Below are positions 37,636 through 50,174 of a stretch of DNA of 64,000 nucleotides, in pieces. Both the position numbers and the translations under genes were made by a program. Origin of the DNA: Botryotinia globosa (taxonomy: Eukaryota; Ascomycota; Leotiomycetes; Helotiales; Sclerotiniaceae); the NCBI GenBank assembly GCA_014898425.1, contig RCSZ01000004.1, positions 124,001-188,000 on the forward strand, in the 5' to 3' direction. Position 1 is the first letter of the stretch. Every line of letters begins with the position of its first letter. The notes beneath the pieces are model-generated. The model was not told the DNA's origin. It did not search any database and saw nothing but the letters and a program-made list of their open reading frames with translations.

Positions 37636-38948
37636 GATGAGACTTGAGGAACGGAATGGAAGGCTTTCTACGATGTATACAAACCCGAATGCGAATGCAA
37701 CTTGTAGCATGAGATGGTGAAGGGAAGGGAGAGAATTGGTTTGGTGGCACTTCATACACTTCTACCAGAACTTGTTTTGCTACTATTACCTCGTTCCCAA
37801 TCTGGAATTTCTTTCCAGGAATTGAGAAGATTACAATCTACGACATACAGATGGTTGGAGGTTGATAATTGGACCATGAAATGAAGGAAATTCCACTGCT
37901 ACATTAGTTTTTTTTATACTTTTTACACCTTGACTGAACTTTATTTGCATGCGAGGCGACGCATTTGGACGTACAATATCTATGCAGATGCTGGCCGGGG
38001 GTTAATGATTAGAAGTGTTATTTTTGTACAATGGCAATCTTTTTGATGCGATAGATATTTTGGGAGAGAGCTACTATTTATGATTTGTGATTTCCGTGAT
38101 GATGATGTGTGATGTGTTTAACAACTATTTGCACGGTGATATGCAGAGCTTTGGACTGGACAAGGTATGTGGATGGATGATGTGGGTGTGGATGTGGGTG
38201 GATAAAATATATCTGGTAGCCTTGCAGCATCTGGTGGAGAGCCTTGTGGACACAGAAGCCTTGTCGCGGTGCGGTGATGTAAACATTCCTAAGACAACTT
38301 CGACGCGATCATTGAATCTGGGAGAATTTTTATATAGTGAACAATTTACTTGCAGAAAAGGGAATTTTGAACGAAGGAAGAGGAAGAGGAAGAGGAAATT
38401 TCATTGGTACCGCTACAAAAAGATACGGTAGCAGAAAATAGGACGGAAGTTTAATTTTTCCATAATAACTATAAAAGTGGCAGCTGTAATCGAGAGCTTG
38501 AACATTACATTACAAGCTTTAGCAGTCTACGAATACAAATCTACCTCATCACAAATAAAACGAACAACCATTGACGCAGCGCGTTCTAATTGACGTTGTT
38601 GATTATTACTGCAGATAGGTTAAATTATCTCGAATCCGCGACAATAAATCTGCTGGAGAAAACAAGCAGGAGTTTCTACCAAATTACACCACAAGAAGAA
38701 TTGTGATTCAATCCATTGCAAGGACGGCAACAGCGACGATATTTCCACGCAATCACAGCGGGAGTTGTTTCTTACAATTACGATATACTACCAAGGATAT
38801 AGTTGGACTACAAATTGACCTCCAAATTCAGAACTCAATTAACAAATTTGAGCGTGGTGGATTTCACGATCCGACCTTACCACCAGGGGCCTCCAAGCTA
38901 TCAACCCCCCTCCCCCTTTCAACCATATATCGGAGAAAAAACGATACG
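37636..38948. other. intergenic region between RPN3 and SAS2
   Basis: 3' flank of RPN3 and the probable promoter and leader of the SAS2 gene. The open frame extends upstream of the SAS2 start to 38703 but begins at GTG, and the added residues are not family-like. Confidence 0.5.
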
Positions 38949-41235
38949 ATGCCACCACGAAACCTCCGAAAGCGCTCGCATAGAGCAAGCTCACGCGATG
39001 CACATTCCAATTCAAATCCCGAACCAAACGCAAATACAAACACAAATGGTTCACCAAATACAATGTCAATACGAACCACGACGACAACTACTACTACCAT
39101 GATGGTTGATAAGGATGGTGCTGAGGTCGAGGGTAGTAGGAGGGTCAGTGGAGGAAGAACAAGCACTGGCTCTGGAGAGAAACGGCAAAGAGGATTGGCG
39201 GAATTTGGTATTACGAGAAGTCCGCATCCGCAAGGAAAGAAACGCGCGCGTGAGATTGAGGGAGAAGGAGAAGAAGAGGGACAGGGGGGCGAGGATGGGA
39301 ATCCCATAAACGGCGGAAATATGGCGAATGGAACGAATGGAATAACGATTGGTCCAATGGGTTCTACCCAAGATCAAGAGGATACAAATACCCCCAAACG
39401 TAGAAAAATCAGCACAACGAGTCGGGTTAATGGTTCGATTACTGTTACCGGAACTGGAGAGATGGAAACACCAAGGGAAGGAACTAGGGAAAGGGATGTT
39501 ACAGTCAGCATGGAGAACTCATTACCTTCGCCCCCTGCTGAAGCAGGCGACAATGAGCATCATGGAAGTCTGGCTGAGGTTGATGTTGGAGAAAGAAGTT
39601 CACCTTCTGAAGATAGAAGTGGTGGAAGTACTGGGACGGAGGTGGAGACGGCGAAGAATGTTGACGAGAAAGAGAATGATGAAGAAAAAGATGAACAAAA
39701 GGAAAGAAATATCGATGAAGTTGTTTTTGGAGATATATGCTTCAAGAGTTGGTATTCGAGTTTTTATACCCGCGATGTCATCGGAAATGGAATGATAGAA
39801 ACCCATTCTCAAAGTGTTAGTCAAGGAAGTGGAAAAAGCAGCAAGAGTGGCAAGAGTGGCAAGAGTGGTAAGAGCGGTAAGAGTGGGAAAGGGGGAGACA
39901 GAGATTCGAGAGGACCAAAGGGTTTGCAAGTTGATAGATTGTTTGTCTGCAATTGGTGCTTTGGATATACAGTCCATGGGGGAGAAATGGCGAAACATAG
40001 AGAATGTTGTGAGCGTAAAGGAAGAGTGCCTGGAAACTGTGTTTATGAACATGATGGAAACGGGGAATGGAGTGTTTGGGAGGTGGATGGAGAGGTTGAG
40101 GGTGTAAGTTTTCTTCTCTTCCTCTTGGTTGTCTTGATTGCACTTCTATACCGACATCATTCGAAAAATCCCTGCTAATATCGCCGCAAAGACATTCTCG
40201 CAATCCCTGTCTCTCTTCGCCAAACTATTCCTGGACAACAAATCTGTCCTCTACGATGTGCAGTCGTTTAATTATTTCCTTCTAGTTCACACCAATTCCG
40301 GTACAAAAGAACAACAAATCGTAGGGTTCTTCTCAAAAGAAAAGATGTCATGGGATAATAATAATCTAGCCTGTATTCTTATTTTTCCTCCATGGCAAAA
40401 GAAGGGATTGGGAAGTATTTTGATAGGCACGAGTTATGAAATTAGTAGGAGAGAAGGACTACTTGGAGGACCGGAAAAGCCAATCAGTGAGTTGGGAAAG
40501 AAGGGGTATGGGAGATTTTGGGGGGCAGAGGTAGCGAGGTGGTTGTTGGAATGTGAAGTTGGTGTGGATACTTTAATGGGAGAGGACGAGGTAGTGGATG
40601 AGGAAGAGGAGCTTGATGTCGAGGTCGTTAAAGTGGAAAAGAAACCACCGGCGAAGAAACCATCGGGGAAGGGAATGGGAAAGGGCTGGAGAAAGGGTAT
40701 GAAGGGTGTGGGCATGCAACCTCAATCTCTTTCTCAATCGTCTTCTCAGTCAAAGGAGAATCCAGGACCAGCACCTAATCTAACGCCAAAAGCAACAAAA
40801 TCGGCGCCAAAATTACCCGTAACACCGCCCATGGAAGATACCTGCGGCGCAACTACCGTGGAAGCTATTAGTAAAGGCACATGGATAGCAGTAGATGATG
40901 TTCTTGGCGTTCTCAATTCAATGGGTGTACTTGAAACAGCCGGTGGCTCAAACAGAGAGAAATCTGGAAAGACGACTGCAGGTACACTAAGAGGAAGAAT
41001 TGAGAAAGCGGGGAAGAAATATAAAGTCAAAGTAGATAAAGAAAAAGTCCGCAAGTGGGTAGAGAAAGAAGGATTGAGTTTGGAGAAGTGTGTAAGGGAA
41101 GAGGGGTTTGCAGATGGTTATGGATATGCGGTTAGTGACGTGAGTGGAGTCAGTGGGGAAGATAGCTTGATGGAAAGTATTGAGGGGAGTGGGGAGGAGG
41201 TCGATGAAGCGGGAGAGGAGGATGAGTTGGCGTGA
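38949..41235 (+). CDS. SAS2: MYST-family histone acetyltransferase, Sas2-type
   Basis: Exons 38949-40103 and 40192-41235 (donor gtaagt, acceptor caaag) give 732 aa. Sas2-type enzymes acetylate histone H4 Lys16. MYST parts in order: DEVVFGDICFKSWYSSFY (about 255-275), C2HC zinc finger LFVCNWCFGY...HGGEMAKHRECC (about 331-354), then exon 2 with FAKLFLDNKSVLYDV, catalytic Cys446 in NLACILIFPPWQ, acetyl-CoA loop QKKGLG (454-459) and catalytic Glu480 in GGPEKPISELG. FPPWQKKGLG favours Sas2 over Esa1. Two odd points: a Ser-Gly-Lys repeat lies inside the MYST region just before the zinc finger (about 293-312), and a C-terminal Lys-rich extension precedes a winged-helix-like tail. Residues 1-250 are disordered. 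The start is the first ATG in frame (MPPRNLRKRSHRASS). Confidence 0.9.
39826..39892 (+). repeat. in-frame 9-bp repeats within SAS2
   Basis: Units of AAGAGTGGN (Lys-Ser-Gly) are repeated about six to seven times. They encode a basic flexible linker between the first MYST strand region and the zinc finger. Units differ at third positions, so the repeat has been kept at the protein level for some time. Confidence 0.85.
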
Positions 41236-41936
41236 GAGGAACTGAATAAAATGGGGGGCGTTTTGGGAGATAGGGCTGGGGTAGGGTCAACTGGATCTTT
41301 TTTCATGGTAATTCGGTTTGGAGTTTAATTTGGCCTTGCATATTAAACGGTAGATACCATAGCGAACGGAGTTTCCAGATGGGATTGGAGTCGGATTATA
41401 TACTCGTCGATTACATCACACATAAAGTATCACAAATCTTATGTATTGTACTTTCAAGTAGAAGTATCAATATCCATGCTCTTGGTTTGTCATGGAGTTG
41501 TGTTATGTCCTAGGTAGGGTGAAATTCCTGTATGGTAGGATGTTCCAGTGAGCCATCATTAGTTCCACCCACCATTACTTCGGAAGTAATTTGGTCTGTT
41601 GAGGTCATGAATTTGGTGTTTTTCACTTCAAAACATAGAACTAGAAGTTGTTGACAGGGTCGAATAGCTTGACTGAAACAATTCACGAATCAATTTGTCC
41701 ATTGCAGCAAAGTCGTGAGGAGAAAGATTGAGGAAGCGAATATGTCAGCTGATCACGTGGCAGTCACGCGTAAGCGATGATGTAATTGTTTGGCGTTTGC
41801 AGGGACTTAGAAGAGCGCAAGAAACCTGCGTCACCTGCAATGATAACTCTCAAGAACTGCATATTCTGATTTATCTCAATCAAGAAGTTCAAGTAAAATA
41901 TATTCTTATCTAATCCTCGAGAATCATCATATCATC
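41236..41936. other. intergenic, no gene seen
   Basis: 3' flank of SAS2 and upstream region of the small gene at 41937. A short ORF at 41728-41913 has no support. Confidence 0.55.
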
Positions 41937-42365
41937 ATGTTCGCTAGAACAATCACCAGCGGTGCGACACCGATCTCACGTTCACCAATTCTCCTGCCCA
42001 AAGGTTCAATGCACGTGAAGTCGCCAATCCCTAGCACTTTCGCTTCGGTTTCTACATCCAGAGATAGTCATAATGATGTAAACTCAGAGTCCAGCCCAGA
42101 AGTGGTTACAGAGGGAAGAATGGCAGTGAAGGCTGCGGAGGGGCAAAAGATTGAGAGGCCAACTGAAGTGACGAGAGAGAAGACAGATGGAAACAATGGG
42201 GAGAAGCCCGAGAAGAAGAGGAAGACAATCGCAGAAATGGATGAAGAGTTAAGGGCAAAGATGGAAGGAAGAGAGGGTGCAGCTGGAGTTTCATATGAAG
42301 GGGGAAAGCCGGTGACAGATGGATTTGGGAGGGGTGTGAAGAGTAATATGTTTAGAGTTATCTGA
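41937..42365 (+). CDS. small conserved fungal protein, probable mitochondrial presequence
   Basis: Single exon, 142 aa. The first 50 residues are Ser/Arg-rich with few acids (MFARTITSGATPISRSPI), consistent with a mitochondrial presequence. The C-terminal half is charged, with a short helix (KRKTIAEMDEELRAKMEGRE), then a Gly-rich tail ending GRGVKSNMFRVI. The (K/R)xxxAExDEEL...GRGVKxNMFRxI pattern is one I associate with an uncharacterised fungal family; I cannot give a function. ATG context (catcATG) and codon use look genuine. Confidence 0.75.
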   Translation: MFARTITSGATPISRSPILLPKGSMHVKSPIPSTFASVSTSRDSHNDVNSESSPEVVTEGRMAVKAAEGQKIERPTEVTREKTDGNNGEKPEKKRKTIAEMDEELRAKMEGREGAAGVSYEGGKPVTDGFGRGVKSNMFRVI

Positions 42366-43106
42366 GGAGGTCAAGGTTGACTTTGCTCAAATATGATGGA
42401 GGAGAGAAGCCTTGGTAGATGGGAATGGTGGAGATGTTAGAACTTGAGGTTTTACAAACTCTGTTTTGCGTTGCTGCAATGTTAAACTACTTTTACTGCC
42501 AATGAAAGTAGTCAATGACCATTTTGAGTGTCTCAATGCATTTCCAGTAATGGAAGTCGCTTTGAAACAACAAAAGGGCAGCATGCTTTCAAGTTAAGAA
42601 GTCGCGAGTTCACACGTCATTTCAATCACAGGAGTTCCCTCTATCAAACGGGGCCATTAGAAACCACAGCCAGGTCTCGACTACGTCCACTAATCCCTTA
42701 GAAATTTACCTCTCCAATCCTATTAATTACGCCTACAAGTTATTATCTATTAAACAATGTATCTATGTTTATTTGGCTTAAATGCAAGTGTAAAGTCTTT
42801 CGACGAGACTAGAATGGCAGTCGCAATCGACATGTCACTGATTATCAAATATCTCAATTCGGGAGCGAATTACAGCCAACGCTTCTAGGAAGGAGTGAAG
42901 AGAAGAGGCACAACACAATAAATCGATTCTGTTCTCATGATTCAAGTACACAAAGACATCCCAATAATTCTAAACAACGAGCGAATTTCGGCATCAAAAA
43001 TAATAGTGGTACGAGATCATCTCACATGCCAAGAATGAGAAGAACGAAGACTGTCAGAATTACGAGAGGCTCAAGAAGGAATACAGGCTTTTGAGTGAGA
43101 AGAAAA
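42366..43106. other. no gene seen
   Basis: 3' flank of the small gene at 41937 and unassigned sequence. Confidence 0.5.
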
Positions 43107-43470
43107 ATGGACGATCGCCAGGAGTCGAAAGCGGGGAGTGATAACTCATTACAGACAGATATCCTCGGACATGACGTCGATTATTGAAGAGTGAAAAGAG
43201 AGTTCCTAAGGGAGACCTCAGCAGACACTTCAGGATCGGAAAGTCACCCTCGAAAGAAGAGAAAGGCTCAACCTGAGGATTTCGAGCTCAGCATGCAAGT
43301 AAGTAATATGTGAATGTCGCTGCTAATATCCTGCTGTTCGGGTCTCGATATTGCGCCTTTGGAGGACGATCATCCCATCTTCGAAATATTCGAGGCTGTG
43401 ATAGATGAATTTTCTAGTCAATGGTACCCCTGGGAATGGATGCGCTCTACTTTAGCACCGGTACCACCGT
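43107..43470 (+). pseudogene. possible broken gene (nuclear-type basic protein)
   Basis: ATG at 43107 starts a frame (MDDRQESKAGSDNSLQTDIL) interrupted by one TGA, then continuing in the same frame as TSADTSGSESHPRKKRKAQP. It reaches a consensus donor gtaagt at 43299. After a plausible intron ending ...ttggag, a protein-like frame follows (DDHPIFEIFEAVIDEFSSQW, then YPWEWMRSTLAP) and stops. The KKRK cluster could be a nuclear signal. Either a short intron removes the stop or the gene is dead (CGA to TGA is a RIP-type change). I cannot name a family. Confidence 0.35.
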
Positions 43471-46400
43471 AACTTTTGTATAAATCTCTGCAGGGTTTTC
43501 GAGTGATTTGGTGTCTGTGTCGCGAGGGCGATTGCAGAAATTTGAGGCTGCCACGGATTTCAGCACAGCGTTATTGACGCTGAATGACTGAGAGGTGATA
43601 TCAGATTCGCGAATGGGTTGTATTTAAGAAGAGTGTACGATTTGGCTTGCTATACAAACCTGTGTGATATGGAATAGAGTGAGGTTAACAACAAGAGGAT
43701 GGCATACATGGCAGAGGAAACATAGGATAAAACGAATGTGTTTCGATGGGACGAATAACTTCTTTTGAATCAATTTGTGACGTGCAACAAGTTTTTCAAG
43801 GAACATTCTACGATACTTTGAACGTAGTGAGAAATTCTGGAGTTGCAGAAGAGCTAGCAACAGAATTTCCTCTATTGTAGCTTGTCAGGCCCCCCCTTGT
43901 AATTTTGAGATGGCAGATATGCAACATTAGACTCTTGAGGGTTCTGAGTGGTGAAGAATTTGCAGTTGATTGGGCCTCTGTTATTGATGGGGGAGCTAAG
44001 AGAGCTAAGTGTCGGGACATCGATCATGTGATCAAAGAGGGCACTGTATTAACTAGCGTCGCGCTAGCGCTTCCCTATATATTTAGCACTTAGCTTCCCA
44101 TAGATAATGATGATCAAGAACGAATACAACCATATAGGACTAAAAGTACTTACACTTATATCAACCAAGTTGATACCAACACTAAGAGAGCCAAGAGAGC
44201 CAAGAGAGCTAAGAGAAATTTTGGTCTACGGTTTGATCGGGACTTGTGAAGTTTATATAATGGATTGTGGATCTGTTCGGATGAGTTATGCCATTTAGAT
44301 ATTTAGCCAGATATTTCTATGACACTCCGCCTGTGTCTGTGACGCTATATCGTAAGTAATAAAGCTTCATCGTGCCGTTTTAGATTGAAGTAGAAGACCT
44401 TCGGTATGGTATATCATCCACTGTACTAACCAAGGAGAGTGGGGATATTTGCCGCACATACGCTCTGGTCTTGATTCATTTGAAGGAAGTAGAACGAAAA
44501 TGGTATACATTGCATTGCGTATTTCTCCCTTCAATAGTAATTTCGTCCAATAATATGAAGTCCCAAGTTTTCGTATCGTCATCGAAGCTACCGCATAAAT
44601 CAACGCACAAATGTGCACTGCCTACCCGTAGCCATGTAGATATATATTTTCTACTTAGCTAGACAGGCAAAGATCTTGCACAAAAGCTCTTTATATATAA
44701 CTCGTAATTTCATTGTAGTGATACATGAAAGATGAGCTTCTTTCTATGATTTGCAGTACTCAGATGGAGTTTCATCAAGGTATATTACCAACCAACCAAC
44801 CAACAACCAAACAAACAATTTCCTATCGCAAGAGGTGATCATGTACCTCAATGATCTTGAGAAATATGGCGTCACAGTCATAGACCATATCATACCTCAC
44901 TTACAGACATCCTCTGCAGTACGTCATGCAGACTAGGTAATGGAAATCTATGAAGTATTGTTGCATATCTGTAGCTAGGACAGGGGGTGTTGGCTTCGGT
45001 TATCATTACCCATTGTTGTTTCCTAAATTATAGTACATTATTAGTATGCTACCCAATTGACCCCAGTCCTTGTTCGAACAAAGTTGTTTGTTGCATATCT
45101 AAGCCAGGGTCGGGCACCTTCTCCTCGGCTAAATTTTCCTATATTTTTATGGCCTATCTATACTTGTTTGATGACGGAGAGGGAGAGAGGGACATTGCAT
45201 CCACTTTTCATCTTTGAATTGAGTTTGTAAGAGGGTAGAAATCACAGAAATAACATGTGTTTGATGGAAGACTACTTTGATACAATTGTTATGGGGTCTG
45301 AGTGCTCATTGTGAATGGGGTCCTGCTGCCATAACAGTAGTTGAAGGGATTTTTTTGATTATACAACCATCATGACTGTATGTATCTCTGGAGGCTAATA
45401 AACGGGATGAGGAGACCCTCTATCTACTTTTCAGTTGTCAACATAGAATCCAAAATTTCTAAATGTCCTAGGAATATGAAAGGAATTATAATTGCAGCTG
45501 AATATGAGATCAGATACCGTGGAAAACTACGTTTGATGTATACTCTGATAATGCACCCACCATGTTCTCTTTCTCATCACAAACTAAGATTTCCAGGAAA
45601 GGAAGTTGTTGCTAAGGCTTCTATACAGGGGTCTTGGGAGTCAACTTCTTCCAATCAAAGAGATTAACGTAGCATTGTTGCATATCTCAATCCTAAAAAG
45701 GGGTCCCTAAAATGATATTCCTAGGATTAAAAGATGAAGTCAAGATGCCTATGAGGTTCATTTACAGGGGTAAATGGCCGGAGAGAGTTCTCCGAATCCA
45801 GTAGTCAAAGAAAAAACCCTTTTGTTGCATATCGGATCCTGGGTAGGGATCTGAAGAAATTCTACTAGCTCCAAACTCAATAATCTCAACCTCCTTCTAT
45901 TCAGTAAGATCACTGGATCTATTTAATCCTCCTGTTCTCCAATCAAACAACAAGACCTTAGCTATGTTACATGCCACAAGCTTAGAAAGAAGTCTGGGAT
46001 AAAGTTCACTATCTCAAAGTATAATACAATATTCCTTCCTTGTCTTCAGCATTATCTAACTAATAAGTCTGCTTTGTTGCAAGTCGCAAACCAAGACAAG
46101 GGTCAATAAGGTTTTGTCTTTTCCCGATCAAGACTGAATATACGGTTTTGTTGCACGTCTGCACAGGGGGCAGGGATAAATCTCTAGACCATCGTCCACT
46201 AGTTGCCGCTTGTCAGATGAGAAAGTCAATATGGCACTTGAGTAGCTGATCACCTAGGCAACCTCTAACTTCAAACACATAATTAACTTTAACTTTATAT
46301 ATATACTGAGATGGTTGCATCATCCATTTGCAGTGCTAGGGATGCAAGTGTGAATACTAACTAGAATTTGCTGATTGCTTGCAACTTCATAATCATATAT

Positions 46401-49400
46401 CTAGCTATACAAGATTAATATCACCAAGTTTTGGTGGTAAGAATCTGTGATAATATGAGCTGGCATTTATCTATTTTAGTGCTCGGACTGCTGTCTTAAA
46501 TCTTAACTTCTCAAGCCCGAGGTTAGACCTAATTTGGGACCATGTCTGCAATTCACCTTGACAATAACAATGACATGATCGTCTTCAACTTTGAGAGACA
46601 TGCTCATGTTATTCACTTTCCCGAACTGCTTGCTTGCTTGCTCGCTGCTTTTGATTGTTTCCTCACCGCCCGAGCCCCTCTTCAACTACAATGACAAGAA
46701 AAAATACTACAAGTCTTCCATGTTAACACACGAAGAAGAGCCATCAGTGAATGAAAGTCTCTGTTGATTCAAGCCCTCTTTCTTATTAATTGTAGGTTAT
46801 TAATTGTAGGTTTATATACACTGGTCATGTGATTTCGTTTATGTTTAGGAGAGGTTCTATGTTTTGCTCCAGGCCATTTTCATCCAAAAAATGTGCTCTG
46901 GATGGGAATTGAGTAAGAGATCCTGGTTCATCGAGTTAAGAGAGTTGAAATAATGGCCTTGAGATGCTAGTCACAAATATTATGCTGGAGATTTGGCAGA
47001 ATGCCATGTGATACACCACCTCTTGAAGAGCGGCCACAACCCTAAATTTTGTTTCCCGAGGCAACCTCAAAATTGCAAAGTATTTCTGAGCCTTCTATCG
47101 TGATTTAGAAACAAGGATTAAAGTTAAAGCCGCAATGAGATGAACGATAATCCGTAACTTATCAATATTTCGTGCTGCTCATAATCAACTTGGAATCCTC
47201 CACATTTGGAAAGGAACTTCTTCGAAATCTCCACGCGAAATCTCAAACAATAGAGAGTGCGCGCTGAAATTCTCATTCAGTCCTCTAAGCAAACAAAGTA
47301 TGTGAAAGTCTTCCCTTCTTCCAATTCATCCTTTCGTACTTTCAAATTCTGCTCTTGCCACTTGGCTTGGACTGTGAAAATTGTCTTAAACCCTCGCTTG
47401 AGAATAGTGACGGCAGTCATTACTGGTTTTTAAAAGTGTTCCAGGTAGCTAACAGCTTACAGACTTGAAGACGAGAAAGATACAAGTCCTTAGGGTCGCT
47501 GGACGAACACCCATGAGTGAGTCAAAATCCATTGAGTACAATCAATCACGGGGTATTCCCGAATATTGGTGTATCAGCTTGGTGTATTATCATCTATGAG
47601 ACAATCAAGATACGAATGATGCTTTTCGCCATCTGCCAGTTTTCAAACCGCCTCGCGGACCTCTTTTTTCTTTCCAAATGCAACGAGCGCGTACTGACTT
47701 TACACATTTAGTTCATCAAATACCCTACGTAATAGATCGCTGAAAACCAGGATCTCACCTGTACTTGTTATCGAGGGTATATGGTGGATCTCTGGTGCAT
47801 GCATGACTGGGCGTAGGGCCGTAGGCCATCGGCAGCACTCACTGGATGTTCCTCTGCTACTTCTTAGTTGGTTGTTGGTTGCTTTTATACAGACGACAGA
47901 GGCAGATAAAGTTAGGATCTGATTCTTTACTGTGAGAGTATACCTCTTCAGCAAAGTTGTGTTTCAGACAACATGGTTCTCAGTAAAGGTGGCCTAGAAA
48001 ATTGATGACTTCAATATACCTAGATGGTATAGAGGAGAGACCAGACTTCTGAGTTGTCTTGAAAAAGAACCATATCGTCTCGAATTTCAAACCGTTCACA
48101 CACATGTGAGTTGCGTCCTCTCTTGTACTTCAGTGGCGGTATTGTACTCCATTTCGCGGAATCTCCATCACAAAAAAAGATGGTTCAACTCGAACAAATT
48201 ACTGATTCTCAATGGGTAGACTTTTGAGTCTAAAATATTCTTTTGAACAATGGGGTCATCAGTTTGTACCAGCAGTCCGTACAAACTGACGACCCTATCA
48301 AAACATCGACAGATGTCATAAAGAATCAAGGTAAGACAACATACCATTACAACCGCGTGGATGGGGAGCGCCGCGAAGAAGCAAGAACATGAGATTTCTG
48401 TACGCCCAACGCAATAATGAAAAACTTTTCTGATAAATGACTCTGTAGGGATAAAGTAGTCTACTTGCGTCAATTACAAATGCAATGAGAGAGCGGCTCT
48501 CTTAAGAGTCTACAAAATGCGTGGAACATTGGTTGTGGCTGGTCCCGCCGTGTTCGCGACATAGAAAAATTCGGTCTTTCGAAGGACATCCTCCATGAGA
48601 CACCATTCGAAAATCCAGGGAGAGGTGGTATGTATGGCTCCCTCTGGATTATCGAATGGCGTTCCTAGATGTGCAAACCGATTACACACATAATTCTGAC
48701 AAATGTTGCGCAATCGGGTAGGGGCGGCAATAACTACGATCAGCCAAGGAAGGCGAACCCAAGATACGGTATTCGCCCCGCTTATCAAACTATTTTTGAT
48801 CACGATCAAATCAATCCTATGTATGCCTGAGTCTCATTTTTCGCCACAATCTCAACAAGCATCGGCTCCAAGGGGCACGAGAATTCAGCGACCTGATACA
48901 GCTAGAGATAATGTTGATTTGGAAAGCAATCCTCTCGAGGACCCCGTCAACTGTCTAGGTCACGACTTAGGACTTTCCCAAGCTCTTTCGTATTCCCGGA
49001 CCAGAGGGCCAAAAGGGGCTGGCAGATAGGTGATAAACTCCACACTCTGTAATACTTCTAATATGTTACTGACTAGACATCCGCAGGCTCCAGCGGTTTA
49101 CCTCCGCATAGCCCAAAGGTTGTTAAGACTGCTACAGCACACGGGTTGATAAGCAAGCTGACGATTGACAGGTGTAGAGGAGGAGCACTTGCCTTTCCTG
49201 GAAATTGCGCTAACAGACACGACGAAGGGGTGAGGGGCATGGGGTGAAGGAGGAATAGTTGGCTTTTTTGACCCTGGATTCACCTTGTGTCTCGGGGAAT
49301 TTCGGGACGAGGTTCCTGACAAGGACGACATCATCCACGATTGGTCGACCAGGAAGGAGGCAGGAAGCCCACCCAGAAGATATCGGAGATCGCTACATTG

Positions 49401-50174
49401 GGGGTTGGTAGCCCTAATAGCAGCTTGTTTTGTTTTCTTCTTGGGGAGCTTCTTGCCCCCTCTAGGTTCTGAATGGCAAGCTACTTCCAACCAAAGCTGA
49501 CATTGGCATCCATGACCTTATCTTCAAGCAAATCTTGCAACAATACGTGCACGACTTCGAGACAAGCACATCTTTATGTAGAGTTAATATCCTAGAAGCC
49601 TATCCTTCTATTCAGTGCAGTCTTTGATTGATACTTATCACAACGGTCCCCAACGTGATAACATGCATGGTGCTGTCCCATTTTGGTGGGTCTAATGTAC
49701 CCGATGACACAAAGATTCTCGAAATCGTAGATATGGATTGGCACCAAAGATGTTGTAGTAAGACTTGTATGGGTGGCAAGCTTCGCCATTTGATACTACA
49801 TAAGTCCAGACCGCTTCTATTTTAGCATTAGCGAAAATTCTGCCATCTTGAGCCCATTAATCTGCGAACAGGGCTTCCCCACAAATATTCGGCCGCATCT
49901 CCAAGTCTAAAGAGCCGATCGGGACACATTTACGAAGCTCTCAGCCCAAGCTTTCTTCTCCCCAAAGGAATTTCCAAGGTTTATATTGAATAAGATTGAT
50001 ATATCACCCTTTATTATAAATCCTACCAAATGACTTGTTGACAGATAATTTACATCTTTGATCTTTTGCCATTTCCAACCTTTGCAATTCAAAAATACAT
50101 AAGACAAAACTCGAGTCTACTCCTCCTATACATCAGTTACGAGACATATCTCATTATTCGAAATCACACTCAAA
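43471..50174. other. gene-poor stretch
   Basis: About 6.7 kb without a supported gene. It contains a 10-bp GAGAGCCAAG-like tandem near 44185-44215 and a dispersed motif at 44957-46340. A pair of frames at 48832-49029 (MPESHFSPQSQQASAPRGTR) and around 49260-49500 (with a hydrophobic segment LHWGLVALIAACFVFFLGSF) may belong to a small membrane-protein gene with an intron. I could not find a convincing start, splice and stop, so I leave it uncalled. Confidence 0.5.
44957..46340. repeat. dispersed motif TTTGTTGCATATCT...CAGGGTC, six to seven copies
   Basis: Six direct copies begin near 44957, 45087, 45674, 45820, 46073 and 46146, plus a weaker one near 46312. Each has [TA]TTGTTGCA[TA][AG]TC, then 6-12 bases, then a G-rich AGGGTC-like block. 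Spacings are irregular (about 75 to 590 bp). The sequence between copies is not obviously repeated. Confidence 0.6.

Noticed and set aside
38703..38948. Longer N-terminus for the SAS2 frame
   Set aside because: The upstream extension begins at GTG and has no in-frame ATG; the added residues are not MYST-like. ATG 38949 is preferred.
48703..49500. A two-exon small membrane-protein gene
   Set aside because: Protein-like pieces exist at 48832-49029 and about 49260-49500, but I could not find a donor, acceptor and phase that join them without stops.
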